In this document: one piece after another, positions 17,699 to 26,138 of the stretch
Position numbering within the stretch: the first letter of the stretch is position 1
Layout: each line of letters starts with the position of its first letter
NCBI RefSeq assembly: GCF_003258315.1
Contig: NZ_CP030032.1
Location: 3,350,501-3,414,500 of the forward strand
Length of the DNA stretch: 64,000 nucleotides
DNA from: Bradymonas sediminis
GTDB lineage: Bacteria > Myxococcota_A > Bradymonadia > Bradymonadales > Bradymonadaceae
Direction of reading: 5' to 3'
The notes under the pieces: generated by a model
Databases searched by the model: none
Seen by the model: the letters and a program-made list of their open reading frames with translations, nothing else
Told to the model about the DNA's origin: nothing
Program-made: the position numbers and the translations under genes

Positions 17699-18892
17699 AT
17701 GAAGCCCTCAATGACTACGCTGCACCCGCGCCATATGCGCCTCATCCTGGCCTCGACGTTGCTCTTCGCCACCTTTGGCGCCGCCTCCACGATGATGCCG
17801 GCCCCGGCGTTTGCGCAGTCTGCCGACGAGATCGAGCAGGCCAAGCAGCATTTCTTTGACGGCCAAAAAGCGTATCAAGACGAGGACTTCGACGCCGCCG
17901 CCAAGTCCTTCCTCGCCGCCTACGAATTATCGGAGCGCGCCGAGTTGCTCTATAATGTCGGGAAATCCTATTGGATGGCCGAGAATCTGCTGGAGGCCCA
18001 GGATTATCTGCAGCGCTATATCAACGCGATGCCCGAGGCCAATAACGCCGAAGAGGTCATTGAAGCGATCATCGAGATCCAGCAGGAGTTGGCCACGCAG
18101 ATGGCGACCGTGCAGGTCACCGCATCTCAGCCAAAGCTTGAGGTCTTCGTCGCCGATGAAGACACACCGCGTTGCAAAATCCCGTGCGCGGTCTCATTGA
18201 TGCCCGGCGAGCACACCCTGTCGGTCCACCCCGCCGGCGCCGAGGTCATCAAGAAAAAGATCACGCTCAAAGCCGAAGAACAGGCCTCCCTTAACTTCGC
18301 CATCCCCGGCCAACTGCTTATCTATAGCGACCAGCGCTCCGGCACCGTCGAGGTGGCAGGCTCGGGCAGTTATTCGCTGCCCATGGACGCCGCGATTGGC
18401 CTGGCGCCCGGCAGCCATAATATCACCGTCACCGGGCCCGACGGCGCGTTCTGGGAAGGCACCGTCGAGGTCGAAAGCGGCGAGTTGAGCGAAGTCTCCT
18501 TGCCGATGGCGTCGACAATCCCGGCGCCTGAGGGCCAGGGAATCAGCACCCTGCGCACCGTCTCATTCGCCCTGGCGGGGCTGGCCGTGGGCCTGGGCGC
18601 CGGTGGTGCGGTGATGGGCATGCAAGCCGCTGACACCCACGACACCCTCGGTCAACGCCAGAGCGCGCTGGGCTCGGTGGACGCCGCGATGGTCGAGCAG
18701 GGCCGCTCCCAACAACTCGGCGCCAATATCCTCTACGCCGCGAGCGCGGCCTCCTTGCTCGCCGGCGCCGGCCTCTTCACCTGGGACCTGATGAGCGGCG
18801 AGTCCGAGGAGATTCCCGCCTCGAAGCCCGCGCCCAAAAGCGCGCCAGAGCCCGTCGAAGCCGATGACGACGACGACCTCCTCGGCCTCTGA
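17699..18892 (+). CDS. Secreted TPR protein with PEGA-like domains and C-terminal membrane helices
   Basis: 397 residues; AGGAA lies just before ATG 17699. Signal peptide to about residue 40 (AFAQS), then TPR-like helices (about 45-120; QKAYQDEDFDAAAKSF, LLYNVGKSYWMAENLLEAQDYL). Two beta-rich PEGA-like domains (about 135-195 and 200-265) and two hydrophobic helices (about 285-310 and 340-360) follow, then an acidic tail (DDDDDLLGL). This architecture is common in Myxococcota beside Ser/Thr kinases. It is 64 bases after a PEGA kinase, so the two may act together at the envelope. The exact role is unknown. Confidence 0.82.
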   Translation: MKPSMTTLHPRHMRLILASTLLFATFGAASTMMPAPAFAQSADEIEQAKQHFFDGQKAYQDEDFDAAAKSFLAAYELSERAELLYNVGKSYWMAENLLEAQDYLQRYINAMPEANNAEEVIEAIIEIQQELATQMATVQVTASQPKLEVFVADEDTPRCKIPCAVSLMPGEHTLSVHPAGAEVIKKKITLKAEEQASLNFAIPGQLLIYSDQRSGTVEVAGSGSYSLPMDAAIGLAPGSHNITVTGPDGAFWEGTVEVESGELSEVSLPMASTIPAPEGQGISTLRTVSFALAGLAVGLGAGGAVMGMQAADTHDTLGQRQSALGSVDAAMVEQGRSQQLGANILYAASAASLLAGAGLFTWDLMSGESEEIPASKPAPKSAPEPVEADDDDDLLGL

Positions 18893-18911
18893 TTATCAAT
18901 TGGTATGATCT

Positions 18912-18943
18912 AAAAACGCGCCCGCTTTAGCGGGCGCGTTTTT
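18912..18943. terminator. Bidirectional Rho-independent terminator
   Basis: Perfect 14-bp stem with a 4-base loop (arms 18912-18925 and 18930-18943). The stem is flanked by A5 on the left and T5 on the right, so it works for the TPR gene on the plus strand and for the DUF493 gene on the minus strand. Confidence 0.92.
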
Positions 18944-18946
18944 GGT

Positions 18947-19240
18947 TTAAAGCACAAACTTTACGCCTTCCAACGATTGAAACGCCGCGTAGATATCGAG
19001 CACGTCCTCGGCCTTCTCCACCGAGACATCCACCGTCACGGCCATATGATTGCCGGCCGAGCTCTCGCGGGTCTTCACCTGCGGCTCAACATTGCCCAGC
19101 ACGTTGATCACCGCCTGAACCACCCGCGCCACGAAGGCATCCGAGTTCGTGCCGATCACCTTGAACATAAAGGGCCCGGGGAAATCGTGCACATCGCGAA
19201 GACGCTCTAAAAACTCCGACTTGCTATTTGTGTCTGTCAT
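18947..19240 (-). CDS. DUF493 (YbeD-like) small regulatory-fold protein
   Basis: 97 residues starting at ATG 19240, with GAGG 6 bases upstream. The longer open frame to 19342 adds an unlikely basic extension. The body (FPGPFMFKVIGTN, then HMAVTVDVSVEKAEDVLDIY) matches the alpha/beta ACT-like DUF493 fold of E. coli YbeD. YbeD relatives are often linked to lipoate metabolism, but lipA here lies about 15 kb away. Function unknown. Confidence 0.85.
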   Translation of the reverse strand: MTDTNSKSEFLERLRDVHDFPGPFMFKVIGTNSDAFVARVVQAVINVLGNVEPQVKTRESSAGNHMAVTVDVSVEKAEDVLDIYAAFQSLEGVKFVL

Positions 19241-19563
19241 CGTAATCCTCGTATTTTCGCTGTCATTTGGCGACCCGTGATGGCTTGTGCGGCGCCGCGC
19301 GCCGCTGCGATGGATCGTCATCTTGGCATAAAAATTAAGCACAAAAGAACATTCCGGGCGTCGATACTATAAGCTCAAAGATTTCGAAATAGCTCGAACT
19401 TGCGCCGGCGGCGAAAAACTGCGAAACGCCTCGCGCTGCGCGCCGGGTGCGCCCATAACCCTCGACGATTCACAGGATGAGTGAGAGCATGTAGAACGGA
19501 TCGTCTGACAAGTTTCTCTCGGCCGACACCCGCGCCTGGCCGCCCACCATCGCCCCGATCGAT
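19241..19563. other. Intergenic region between divergent DUF493 and maf genes
   Basis: 323 bases. It should hold the promoters of both genes. The part from 19380 to 19480 is GC-rich with GCGC runs. I see no convincing promoter hexamers, RNA gene or repeat. Confidence 0.4.
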
Positions 19564-20163
19564 ATGAATCAACCTGACCATAACTTCCCGAGACTTATCC
19601 TCGCCACCGAGTCGACCTTTAAGCGTGAACTCCTGGAGCGATTGAGCATCCCATTTGAGAGCGTCGCCGCGAAGATCGACGAGCGCCCGCTGGCCGGTGA
19701 GTCCCCGGCGGACACCGCGCGCCGCCTCGCCCGGCAGAAGGCCGAGGCGGTCGCCGCCGCGCACCCGGGCGCCTGGGTCATCGGCGCAGACCAGGTCATC
19801 GCGCTGGGCGACACGCGCTTCTCAAAGCCGAAGACCGCCGAGCGCGCCTGCGCGCAACTCGCAGAGCTCAGCGGCCAGACGCACGCGCTGCTGACGGCGG
19901 TCGCGCTCGTCACACCGGGCGGCGCAGTCAGCGACGACCTCGCCAAGTACCAGATGGAGATGCGCGCCCTGACAAGCGCGCAGATTGCCCAATATATCGC
20001 CGAAGATCAGCCCCTTGGGTGCGCCGGCTCCTATATGATCGAGGCCGGCGGTATTCGCCTTTTTCGGGCCATGCGAGGCGACGATTATACCGCGATTATC
20101 GGGCTCCCGCTGACCCGCGTTCACACGCTTTTAGAGCGCGCCGGCTTTTTCGACGTCGCCTAA
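19564..20163 (+). CDS. Maf-family nucleotide pyrophosphatase, YceF-like
   Basis: 199 residues. Motifs: LILATESTFKRELLERL at the N-terminus (the Maf S-x-x-R/K-x-x-L-L loop), GADQVIALG with the catalytic Asp, a SxPKT-like loop (FSKPKT), and CAGSYMIEAGG. The last motif matches the CAGSF(K)xEG loop of the YceF subgroup, which hydrolyses m7GTP, rather than the YhdE dTTP/UTP subgroup. It therefore probably sanitises modified nucleotides. No clear ribosome site is seen before ATG 19564. The rRNA methyltransferase gene follows 38 bases later, so both may be co-transcribed. Confidence 0.9.
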   Translation: MNQPDHNFPRLILATESTFKRELLERLSIPFESVAAKIDERPLAGESPADTARRLARQKAEAVAAAHPGAWVIGADQVIALGDTRFSKPKTAERACAQLAELSGQTHALLTAVALVTPGGAVSDDLAKYQMEMRALTSAQIAQYIAEDQPLGCAGSYMIEAGGIRLFRAMRGDDYTAIIGLPLTRVHTLLERAGFFDVA

Positions 20164-20201
20164 TCTCACGCACCTTAGCCCATACGCCACGGAACGCCCT
20201 G

Positions 20202-21215
20202 ATGGCCCCAAATCCTCCCGAATCCGCCTCGCAAAACGACGCCCGCGCCGAGTTGGCGGCTTTCGCACGCTACCGCTCTATCGTCGACGATTGGGAGGCA
20301 TTCGGCGCGGCCCTCGCCCGGCCGCTGCCGATCTGTGTGTGGACCAATACGCTGCGCACCACGCCCGCGCGCCTGGGCGAGTGGATGGCGCGCGGCGGGT
20401 TTCCGGTCGCGCCCATTGGCTGGTATCCCGGCGCGTTTCGCCTGCCCGCCGAGGACGCCAGGGGCGAAAAGCTCCGCCCCGGAAACCGCGTCGAGTACCT
20501 GGCCGGCCTCTACCATATCCAGGAAGAAGTCTCGCTTATCCCGCCGGTGTTGCTCGCCGCGACCGGTGACGAGCGCGTCCTCGACCTCTGCGCCGCCCCC
20601 GGCAATAAGACCGCCCAGCTCGCCGTGGCCATGCAGAATCGCGGCACCCTCATCGCCAATGACCGCGACCCCTACCGCATCAGCGGGCTTCGGCGCACGC
20701 TGGAGCGCCTGGGCATCACCAACACCAGCGTCACGGTGCACGACGGCGCGAATTACCCCGCCCGCCACTATGGCGACACCCACGGCGCCTTCGACAAGGT
20801 GCTGGTCGACGCGCCCTGCTCCTGTGAGGGGACCTCGCGCAAGCACCAGGGCGCCACGCCCATCTCCAGCGCCGAGGGCTCCGCGCCGCTGCACGGCACC
20901 CAGCTCGCGCTGCTGCGAAAGGCCGTCCAACTCTGCAAGGTTGGCGGGCGCATCGTCTACTCAACCTGCACCTACGCGCCCGAAGAGAACGAGGTGCTCG
21001 TCGATGAGTTGCTCAACCTCGTGGGGCGCGCGCACCTGCGCCTGCTCCCGGCGCGCATCCCTGGCCTCATCACCTCGGCGGGGCTCACTCATTGGGCCGG
21101 CCAGGACCTGGGCGAAGACCTCGCCCAGACCTTGCGCGTATGGCCGCATCAGAATAATACCGGCGGCTTCTTCGCCGCGCTCATTGAGAAGACCGCCGAG
21201 ACCCGCCTATCATGA
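20202..21215 (+). CDS. RsmF/RsmB-type rRNA (cytosine-5) methyltransferase, catalytic part
   Basis: 337 residues. I started at ATG 20202; the longer frame only overlaps maf. SAM-dependent NOL1/NOP2/Sun family: SAM loop VLDLCAAPGNKTAQLA (about 122-140), motif IV VLVDAPCSCEGTSRK and motif VI YSTCTYAPEENE, giving the two catalytic cysteines of m5C methyltransferases. The C-terminus ends after the MTase fold (GGFFAALIEK), with no PUA domain. The next gene overlaps by ATGA and looks like that missing domain, so the pair resembles a split RsmF. The target would be a cytosine in 16S rRNA; the exact position cannot be told from sequence. Confidence 0.9.
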   Translation: MAPNPPESASQNDARAELAAFARYRSIVDDWEAFGAALARPLPICVWTNTLRTTPARLGEWMARGGFPVAPIGWYPGAFRLPAEDARGEKLRPGNRVEYLAGLYHIQEEVSLIPPVLLAATGDERVLDLCAAPGNKTAQLAVAMQNRGTLIANDRDPYRISGLRRTLERLGITNTSVTVHDGANYPARHYGDTHGAFDKVLVDAPCSCEGTSRKHQGATPISSAEGSAPLHGTQLALLRKAVQLCKVGGRIVYSTCTYAPEENEVLVDELLNLVGRAHLRLLPARIPGLITSAGLTHWAGQDLGEDLAQTLRVWPHQNNTGGFFAALIEKTAETRLS

Positions 21216-21841
21216 GTAAAACCGACCCCATACAACCGGCCCAGGACTTCGGCCAGCGCGCCGATTGCGCCGCCCTCGACGCCCAGGTAACCCGCGTCGA
21301 CGGCCAGCCCTGGTTTGCCTCCATCGAGGCGCGCTTTGGCATCCCGGCGGCGGTCTTTGACCCCTATTATCTGGTGCGCCCCAACACACGACGGCTCCAC
21401 CTGGTCCGGCGCGATCATCATCCGCCGGCCGCCCCGCCCGCTCAAATCATCGGCATGAGTTTTTTACATACGCAGATGAAATACCCAAAGTTGTCGACCG
21501 CCGCGGCGATGGAGTTTGGCCCCCACGCCACGCAAAATCGCGCCCAGCTCACCTCCGCGCAGGCCGACCAATTTTTGAGGCGCGCGTCTTTTATTCTGCC
21601 CGCCGAGCAATGCGGCTTATGCACCGGCGCCGGGTATATGCTAGCCTTCGTCGATGAGATTTGCCTGGGCGTCGGGCTGATTAGGCCCGCCGAGCCCGGC
21701 CAAGAAATCGCGGAACACGGTGGTGTTTTCGCGAGTATGATCCCGCAGGCCTGGGCCCTCCTTGAGGATCGGTCGGCCTTTGATACCCTGCTGGTCAAAG
21801 ACGAAAACCACAGCGATTTGGGCTCACCAAGAGACCACTGA
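21212..21841 (+). CDS. RsmF C-terminal/PUA-like RNA-binding protein encoded separately
   Basis: 209 residues; its ATG overlaps the methyltransferase stop (ATGA, 21212-21215), implying coupled translation. The stretch MKYPKLSTAAAMEFG, LTSAQADQFLRR and the GYMLAFVDEICLGVGLIRP block resemble the C-terminal RNA-binding region of RsmF (PUA-like domain), where KLST, a TxxQA helix and an xLGxG strand recur. There is no SAM motif. I infer it binds rRNA for the upstream enzyme. Similarity was judged by eye. A free-standing PUA protein is the alternative. Confidence 0.65.
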   Translation: MSKTDPIQPAQDFGQRADCAALDAQVTRVDGQPWFASIEARFGIPAAVFDPYYLVRPNTRRLHLVRRDHHPPAAPPAQIIGMSFLHTQMKYPKLSTAAAMEFGPHATQNRAQLTSAQADQFLRRASFILPAEQCGLCTGAGYMLAFVDEICLGVGLIRPAEPGQEIAEHGGVFASMIPQAWALLEDRSAFDTLLVKDENHSDLGSPRDH

Positions 21842-21843
21842 TT

Positions 21844-24800
21844 ATGACATCTTCATCGGACTCTCAAAATACCGACCAGCCTGCCCCCGAGGCGCCCAGC
21901 GACCCATTCTCAACGGTGTCGCCGCGCTACCGTTTTTTGCGGGTTATCGGCGACGGCCTGATGGGCGAGGTCTTCGAGATGCTCGACGCCCAGACCCAGG
22001 AGTCGGTCGCCGCGCGCCTCATCACGCACGCGCTGCCCAGGGAGCCGCAGAAATTCACGCGCACCCTCGACTCCCTTAGCCGCATCGAGCACCCCCATCT
22101 GGTGCGCTTCGTCGAGAATATCGAGCGCGACGGCCTGCATTATGTCGTCAGTGAGTTCGCCCCGGGCGTCGACCTGATGACCTACCTGCGCCAGCCGCCG
22201 ACCGCCGAGGAGCTCGTCGCCCTGGAGCAGCGCGAAGACATCGCCGACGCGGGTATCACCGACACCCACGAAGCCGCTCACACCGGCCCGATCGAGATCG
22301 CGGTCGACTACGACGCCGAGCAAGACGCCGCGCCGGTCGAGGCCGGCGAGCACACCCCGGCGCCGAGCGCCGACGCCGACGCAAACGACCCCAGCGACGC
22401 GCCGCATACCTCGCCCGAGTCCACGCTCGACACGCCAGATTCGGAGCCATCGCTTGATTTAAGCGACCTTATCTCCCAGGAGTTTACGGCGCCTGCGGGC
22501 ACCGGGCTGGGCGAAGAATCCGCCTCCGAGATTGTCGAGAGCCTCGTCGAAGATTCGCCGGCCAACCGCCAGGACACCTTGATGCTGGTGCTGCTGCGGC
22601 TCGACCGAATCCTGCCGCAGATCATCGACGCCCTGGAATACCTGCACCGATTTAAGAAGCACCACGGCGACCTCAAGCCGGCCAATATCCTGGTCGACCA
22701 CGCCGGCCGCTGCATGCTGGTCGACTACGGCATCGTCCAAGAGTTGCGCATGCGCAAAGAAGGCGAGACCGACGCGCCGGCCTCGGTGCAGCCGGGCGAG
22801 TCGGGCGAAGATGCCAACCGCGCTAACGCGGTCTTCGGGCCGCCCTCCGACGCCGCCCTGGCCGCAAGCTTCGCCTACCGCGCCCCCGAGAGCCTGGACT
22901 TCGACGAGACCGAAGTCGCCGGCCCGCCCGCCGACCTCTACGCCCTGGGCTGCGTGCTGTTTGAGGCCGTGAGCAACCGCCAGGTCTTCTACGGCAGCGC
23001 CGCCGAAATACGCGACCAGCAGCTCAACGCCGACCCGCCCCCCATCTCGGAGGTCGAGCCCTATTGCCCGGCCACCTGGGCCGACGTCATCCACGGGCTG
23101 CTCGCCAAAGATCCGCGCCGGCGCGCCTCGCTTAACGAGGTGCGAAGCCTGCTGGAGCACTCCGAATCCTACGCCATCGATATCCCGGCATCGGCCCTGC
23201 CCGCCCGCGATCTTTTCCTGGGGCGCACCGAGGTCATCGACTCGATCCTCAAGCGCTTCAAGAATAATTACCACCAGAAACGCCTCGGCGTCTCCATCCT
23301 TGAGGGACCTCCCGGCATCGGCAAAACGGCCGTCTCCCAGGCGGTCTCTTATCTGCTGTCACGCCGCGGTTGGCTGGTCTTGAGCGGTAAATGCTATAAT
23401 CGCGAATCGCTGATCTACCAGGGGTGGGATGAAATCGCGGCGCAGTTGGCCAAGATCTTCGAGGATCTGCCGGCTGAGCTGCGCCAGAAAATCGACCGCT
23501 GCCGCCGCAGGTCCGCCACGCTCTTCCCGGTACTCAGGCTGCCGGGCGACGAGCCGGTCGGGCAAATGTCGCGCCTGGACGCGATCGACAACTTCCGAAG
23601 CCTGCTGCGCCGGGTCGCCACCCAGCGCCCGATCCTCTTGCTCATCGACGACTTGCAATGGGCGAGTTGGGACACCACCTCTTTGCTCCTGGACCTGATC
23701 GGCGACCCCAAGGGCCTGAGCTGCATGGTGCTTGGCACCTGGACGCTCGACGCCAACGCCAAACCCAACGCGCCGGCTCACCCCATGATCGCCGGGTTGG
23801 AGTCCGCCCCGGCGCACGTCAATTGGGTCGAACTCGGCGGGTTTAGCCGCGATGACGCGCGCGAATACGTCCTGAGCGCCGGCGAGCACCTGTCGCTGGA
23901 CGAGCAACAATGCATCCTGGAGCGCGGCGAGCTAAACCCGCTGCTCCTCGAAGAGTTGATCTACGAGACCCGTCACTCGCCCTCGACCCTCGATGAGCAT
24001 GAATACGAGGATGAGCCCCAGGAGACCGACGCGGCCAAGAAGTCCACCACGGGGCCGCAGCCGGTGACCGAGCGCCCGCTGCTCGACCACCTGATCAGCG
24101 AGCGCCTCGACGCGCTGTCGCGGCGCAATCGCTTCGTGCTTGAGTTGCTCTCGGTGGCCTCGATTCCGCTGTCGAGCGCGATCATCTCGACCATCCTCGA
24201 CGATGAATTCGACACCACCGACCTGCCCGGCGAGAATAGCGCGATGGACGCGCTCGACCACCTGATGGGCACCCGCTTCGTGGAGCCGGTGCGCTCTCAT
24301 CAGTGGAATGTCACCTATAGCGTCATCCACAATAGCCATCGAAAGCTGATCCTCGACCAGCTGCGCGACCAGCGCTACGCCCACCTGTGCAAATGCATCG
24401 CCGAGGGGATTCGGCGCTGCTGGCCGAGCGCCGAAGAGCTGCGTTTTGAGTACCTGTTGCGCGCGGGCTTAAACCGCGAAGCCGCCGACTCCGCCATGCG
24501 CGCCACCGCCGAGGCCGAGCGGCGCTTTGCCTATAACCGCGCGGCCAAACTGTGGCGCTGGCTCACCGAAAACGCCCAATATACCAGCCTGTCGCCGAGC
24601 ACCAACCCGCAGGTCGAACACGCCCGCCTGGAGCGCCTGGCGCATCGCTACGAACATGCACATAACCTCTTCCACGCGATCGCCGAGAACACCCCCTCGG
24701 GGCTGCGGCGCGCCGGGTTTTATTGCGATGAGTTCGAGGCCTGCGTGCGCGCCGCACACCACGCCCACGCGCGGCTGGCGCTGAGCAACGCGCTGGCCAA

Positions 24801-26130
24801 TTTCGACGAGGGCATCCTGCCCGGCGGCGCCTTCGCCCATCTCAGCCTGCTGAAGGACCGCGCCCGCCTGACGACCTCGCGCTGGTCCGAGAACGTCGGC
24901 GACAGCAAGGTCGACGCGGCCAACGACGCCCAGCAACTTCGGGCTCAGATCTACTCGATGGTCCTCGACCTGCACGACCTGTTGATGCCCGCCGATATCG
25001 CCGCGATGCGCACCCGCCTGGCCCTGCTGGCAAGCGAGACCAAGGACGCCCGCATTCGTGGCCTGGACCGCCTCTATATGGCCCGCCACGCCTCGCTCAG
25101 CGGCAGCACCGGCCGAAACCGGCGCGTCGAGCGCTGGCTTAACGAGGCCGCCGACCTCTTCGCGATGGCCCAGGACAATCAACTGCGCGGGCTATGCGAG
25201 ATCTTCCGGGTCGACCATCACCGCCTGCACGGCGAATTCGACCGGGCCGAGGAGCACCTGGAGGCCGCCGCGAAATTCTTCCGCAACGCCCACCTCCCCG
25301 AACTTCGCCAACGCTACCGCCTGCGCCTGAGCTACGCGCGGCTTCTGGGCGAGCGCGGCAACCTCAAGGACGCAAATTTTAGCGCTCGCCAGGCGATGCA
25401 TTTCTGGCGAGGCGACCGCTACGTGATGCTGCGCGTGTATCAAATCCTGTTGCCCAACGCGCTGCTCGCCGGGCGCACCCAGCGCGCCGAGGCGCTGCTC
25501 GACGCCTGTGCGCGCCTCATCAGCGATGTCCCAAGCAGCCTCACCCGGGTGTGGCTCGCCCGCATGGACGCCCAGCTCAATATCGCGCTGGGCCGCGCGG
25601 AGGTCTCGGTCGGCCACCTCGACGTGCTCGCCGAAGAAATGCACGCCAGCGGACTCATTAAGGATAAAGGCGCCGCCGCGATGCTGCACCTGACGCTGGG
25701 TCAATCGCTGGCCGCCCTGGCCGAGCGCGAGCGCAGCCTGATCCACAACCGGCGCACCGACACGCTTGAGCGCCTCAGCACCGCGGTGCGCGCGCTGCAC
25801 GCCCAGCGGCGCACCCTGCCGCCGGCGATGCGCGCCGAGGCCGCGCGCCTGCGCTGCCGCTATTATATGCTGCGCGACAACCCCAAAAAAGGTCTGCGCA
25901 TCCTCGAAAACGCGGTCAGCCGCCTCACGGGTTATCCCAACCCCATCGAATGGGCCAAATGCCTGGAGGCGCGCGCCCAACTGCTCGACACGCTTGAGTC
26001 GAGCAAGGCGCCCGCGCTGGCCGCCCAGGCCATGGATAGCTACGCGCGCTTCGGCGCGCATATCCCCCTATTTCTGGAGGGCTGGCCGCTCGCCACACAC
26101 CTCACCAAGCGAAGCGCCGACCCCGGCTAA
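21844..26130 (+). CDS. Degenerate Ser/Thr kinase fused to STAND-type AAA ATPase and TPR-like region
   Basis: 1428 residues, starting 2 bases after the previous stop. Kinase-like domain about 29-440: the glycine loop (IGDGLMGEVF) is present, but the VAIK lysine is Arg58 (VAAR) and the helix C glutamate is apparently Thr. HRD is HGD (Asp276), DFG is DYG (Asp294) and APE is present. About 125 mostly acidic residues (about 120-245) are inserted between hinge and helix E. After FLGRTEVID an ATPase follows with Walker A GPPGIGKT (488-495) and Walker B ILLLIDDLQWA. The C-terminal 600 residues are helical TPR-like. Related PknK-type proteins are signalling ATPases in Myxococcota and Actinobacteria. 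Kinase activity is doubtful here, so it may be a pseudokinase sensor or scaffold. Confidence 0.88.
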   Translation: MTSSSDSQNTDQPAPEAPSDPFSTVSPRYRFLRVIGDGLMGEVFEMLDAQTQESVAARLITHALPREPQKFTRTLDSLSRIEHPHLVRFVENIERDGLHYVVSEFAPGVDLMTYLRQPPTAEELVALEQREDIADAGITDTHEAAHTGPIEIAVDYDAEQDAAPVEAGEHTPAPSADADANDPSDAPHTSPESTLDTPDSEPSLDLSDLISQEFTAPAGTGLGEESASEIVESLVEDSPANRQDTLMLVLLRLDRILPQIIDALEYLHRFKKHHGDLKPANILVDHAGRCMLVDYGIVQELRMRKEGETDAPASVQPGESGEDANRANAVFGPPSDAALAASFAYRAPESLDFDETEVAGPPADLYALGCVLFEAVSNRQVFYGSAAEIRDQQLNADPPPISEVEPYCPATWADVIHGLLAKDPRRRASLNEVRSLLEHSESYAIDIPASALPARDLFLGRTEVIDSILKRFKNNYHQKRLGVSILEGPPGIGKTAVSQAVSYLLSRRGWLVLSGKCYNRESLIYQGWDEIAAQLAKIFEDLPAELRQKIDRCRRRSATLFPVLRLPGDEPVGQMSRLDAIDNFRSLLRRVATQRPILLLIDDLQWASWDTTSLLLDLIGDPKGLSCMVLGTWTLDANAKPNAPAHPMIAGLESAPAHVNWVELGGFSRDDAREYVLSAGEHLSLDEQQCILERGELNPLLLEELIYETRHSPSTLDEHEYEDEPQETDAAKKSTTGPQPVTERPLLDHLISERLDALSRRNRFVLELLSVASIPLSSAIISTILDDEFDTTDLPGENSAMDALDHLMGTRFVEPVRSHQWNVTYSVIHNSHRKLILDQLRDQRYAHLCKCIAEGIRRCWPSAEELRFEYLLRAGLNREAADSAMRATAEAERRFAYNRAAKLWRWLTENAQYTSLSPSTNPQVEHARLERLAHRYEHAHNLFHAIAENTPSGLRRAGFYCDEFEACVRAAHHAHARLALSNALANFDEGILPGGAFAHLSLLKDRARLTTSRWSENVGDSKVDAANDAQQLRAQIYSMVLDLHDLLMPADIAAMRTRLALLASETKDARIRGLDRLYMARHASLSGSTGRNRRVERWLNEAADLFAMAQDNQLRGLCEIFRVDHHRLHGEFDRAEEHLEAAAKFFRNAHLPELRQRYRLRLSYARLLGERGNLKDANFSARQAMHFWRGDRYVMLRVYQILLPNALLAGRTQRAEALLDACARLISDVPSSLTRVWLARMDAQLNIALGRAEVSVGHLDVLAEEMHASGLIKDKGAAAMLHLTLGQSLAALAERERSLIHNRRTDTLERLSTAVRALHAQRRTLPPAMRAEAARLRCRYYMLRDNPKKGLRILENAVSRLTGYPNPIEWAKCLEARAQLLDTLESSKAPALAAQAMDSYARFGAHIPLFLEGWPLATHLTKRSADPG

Positions 26131-26138
26131 TCTACGGC

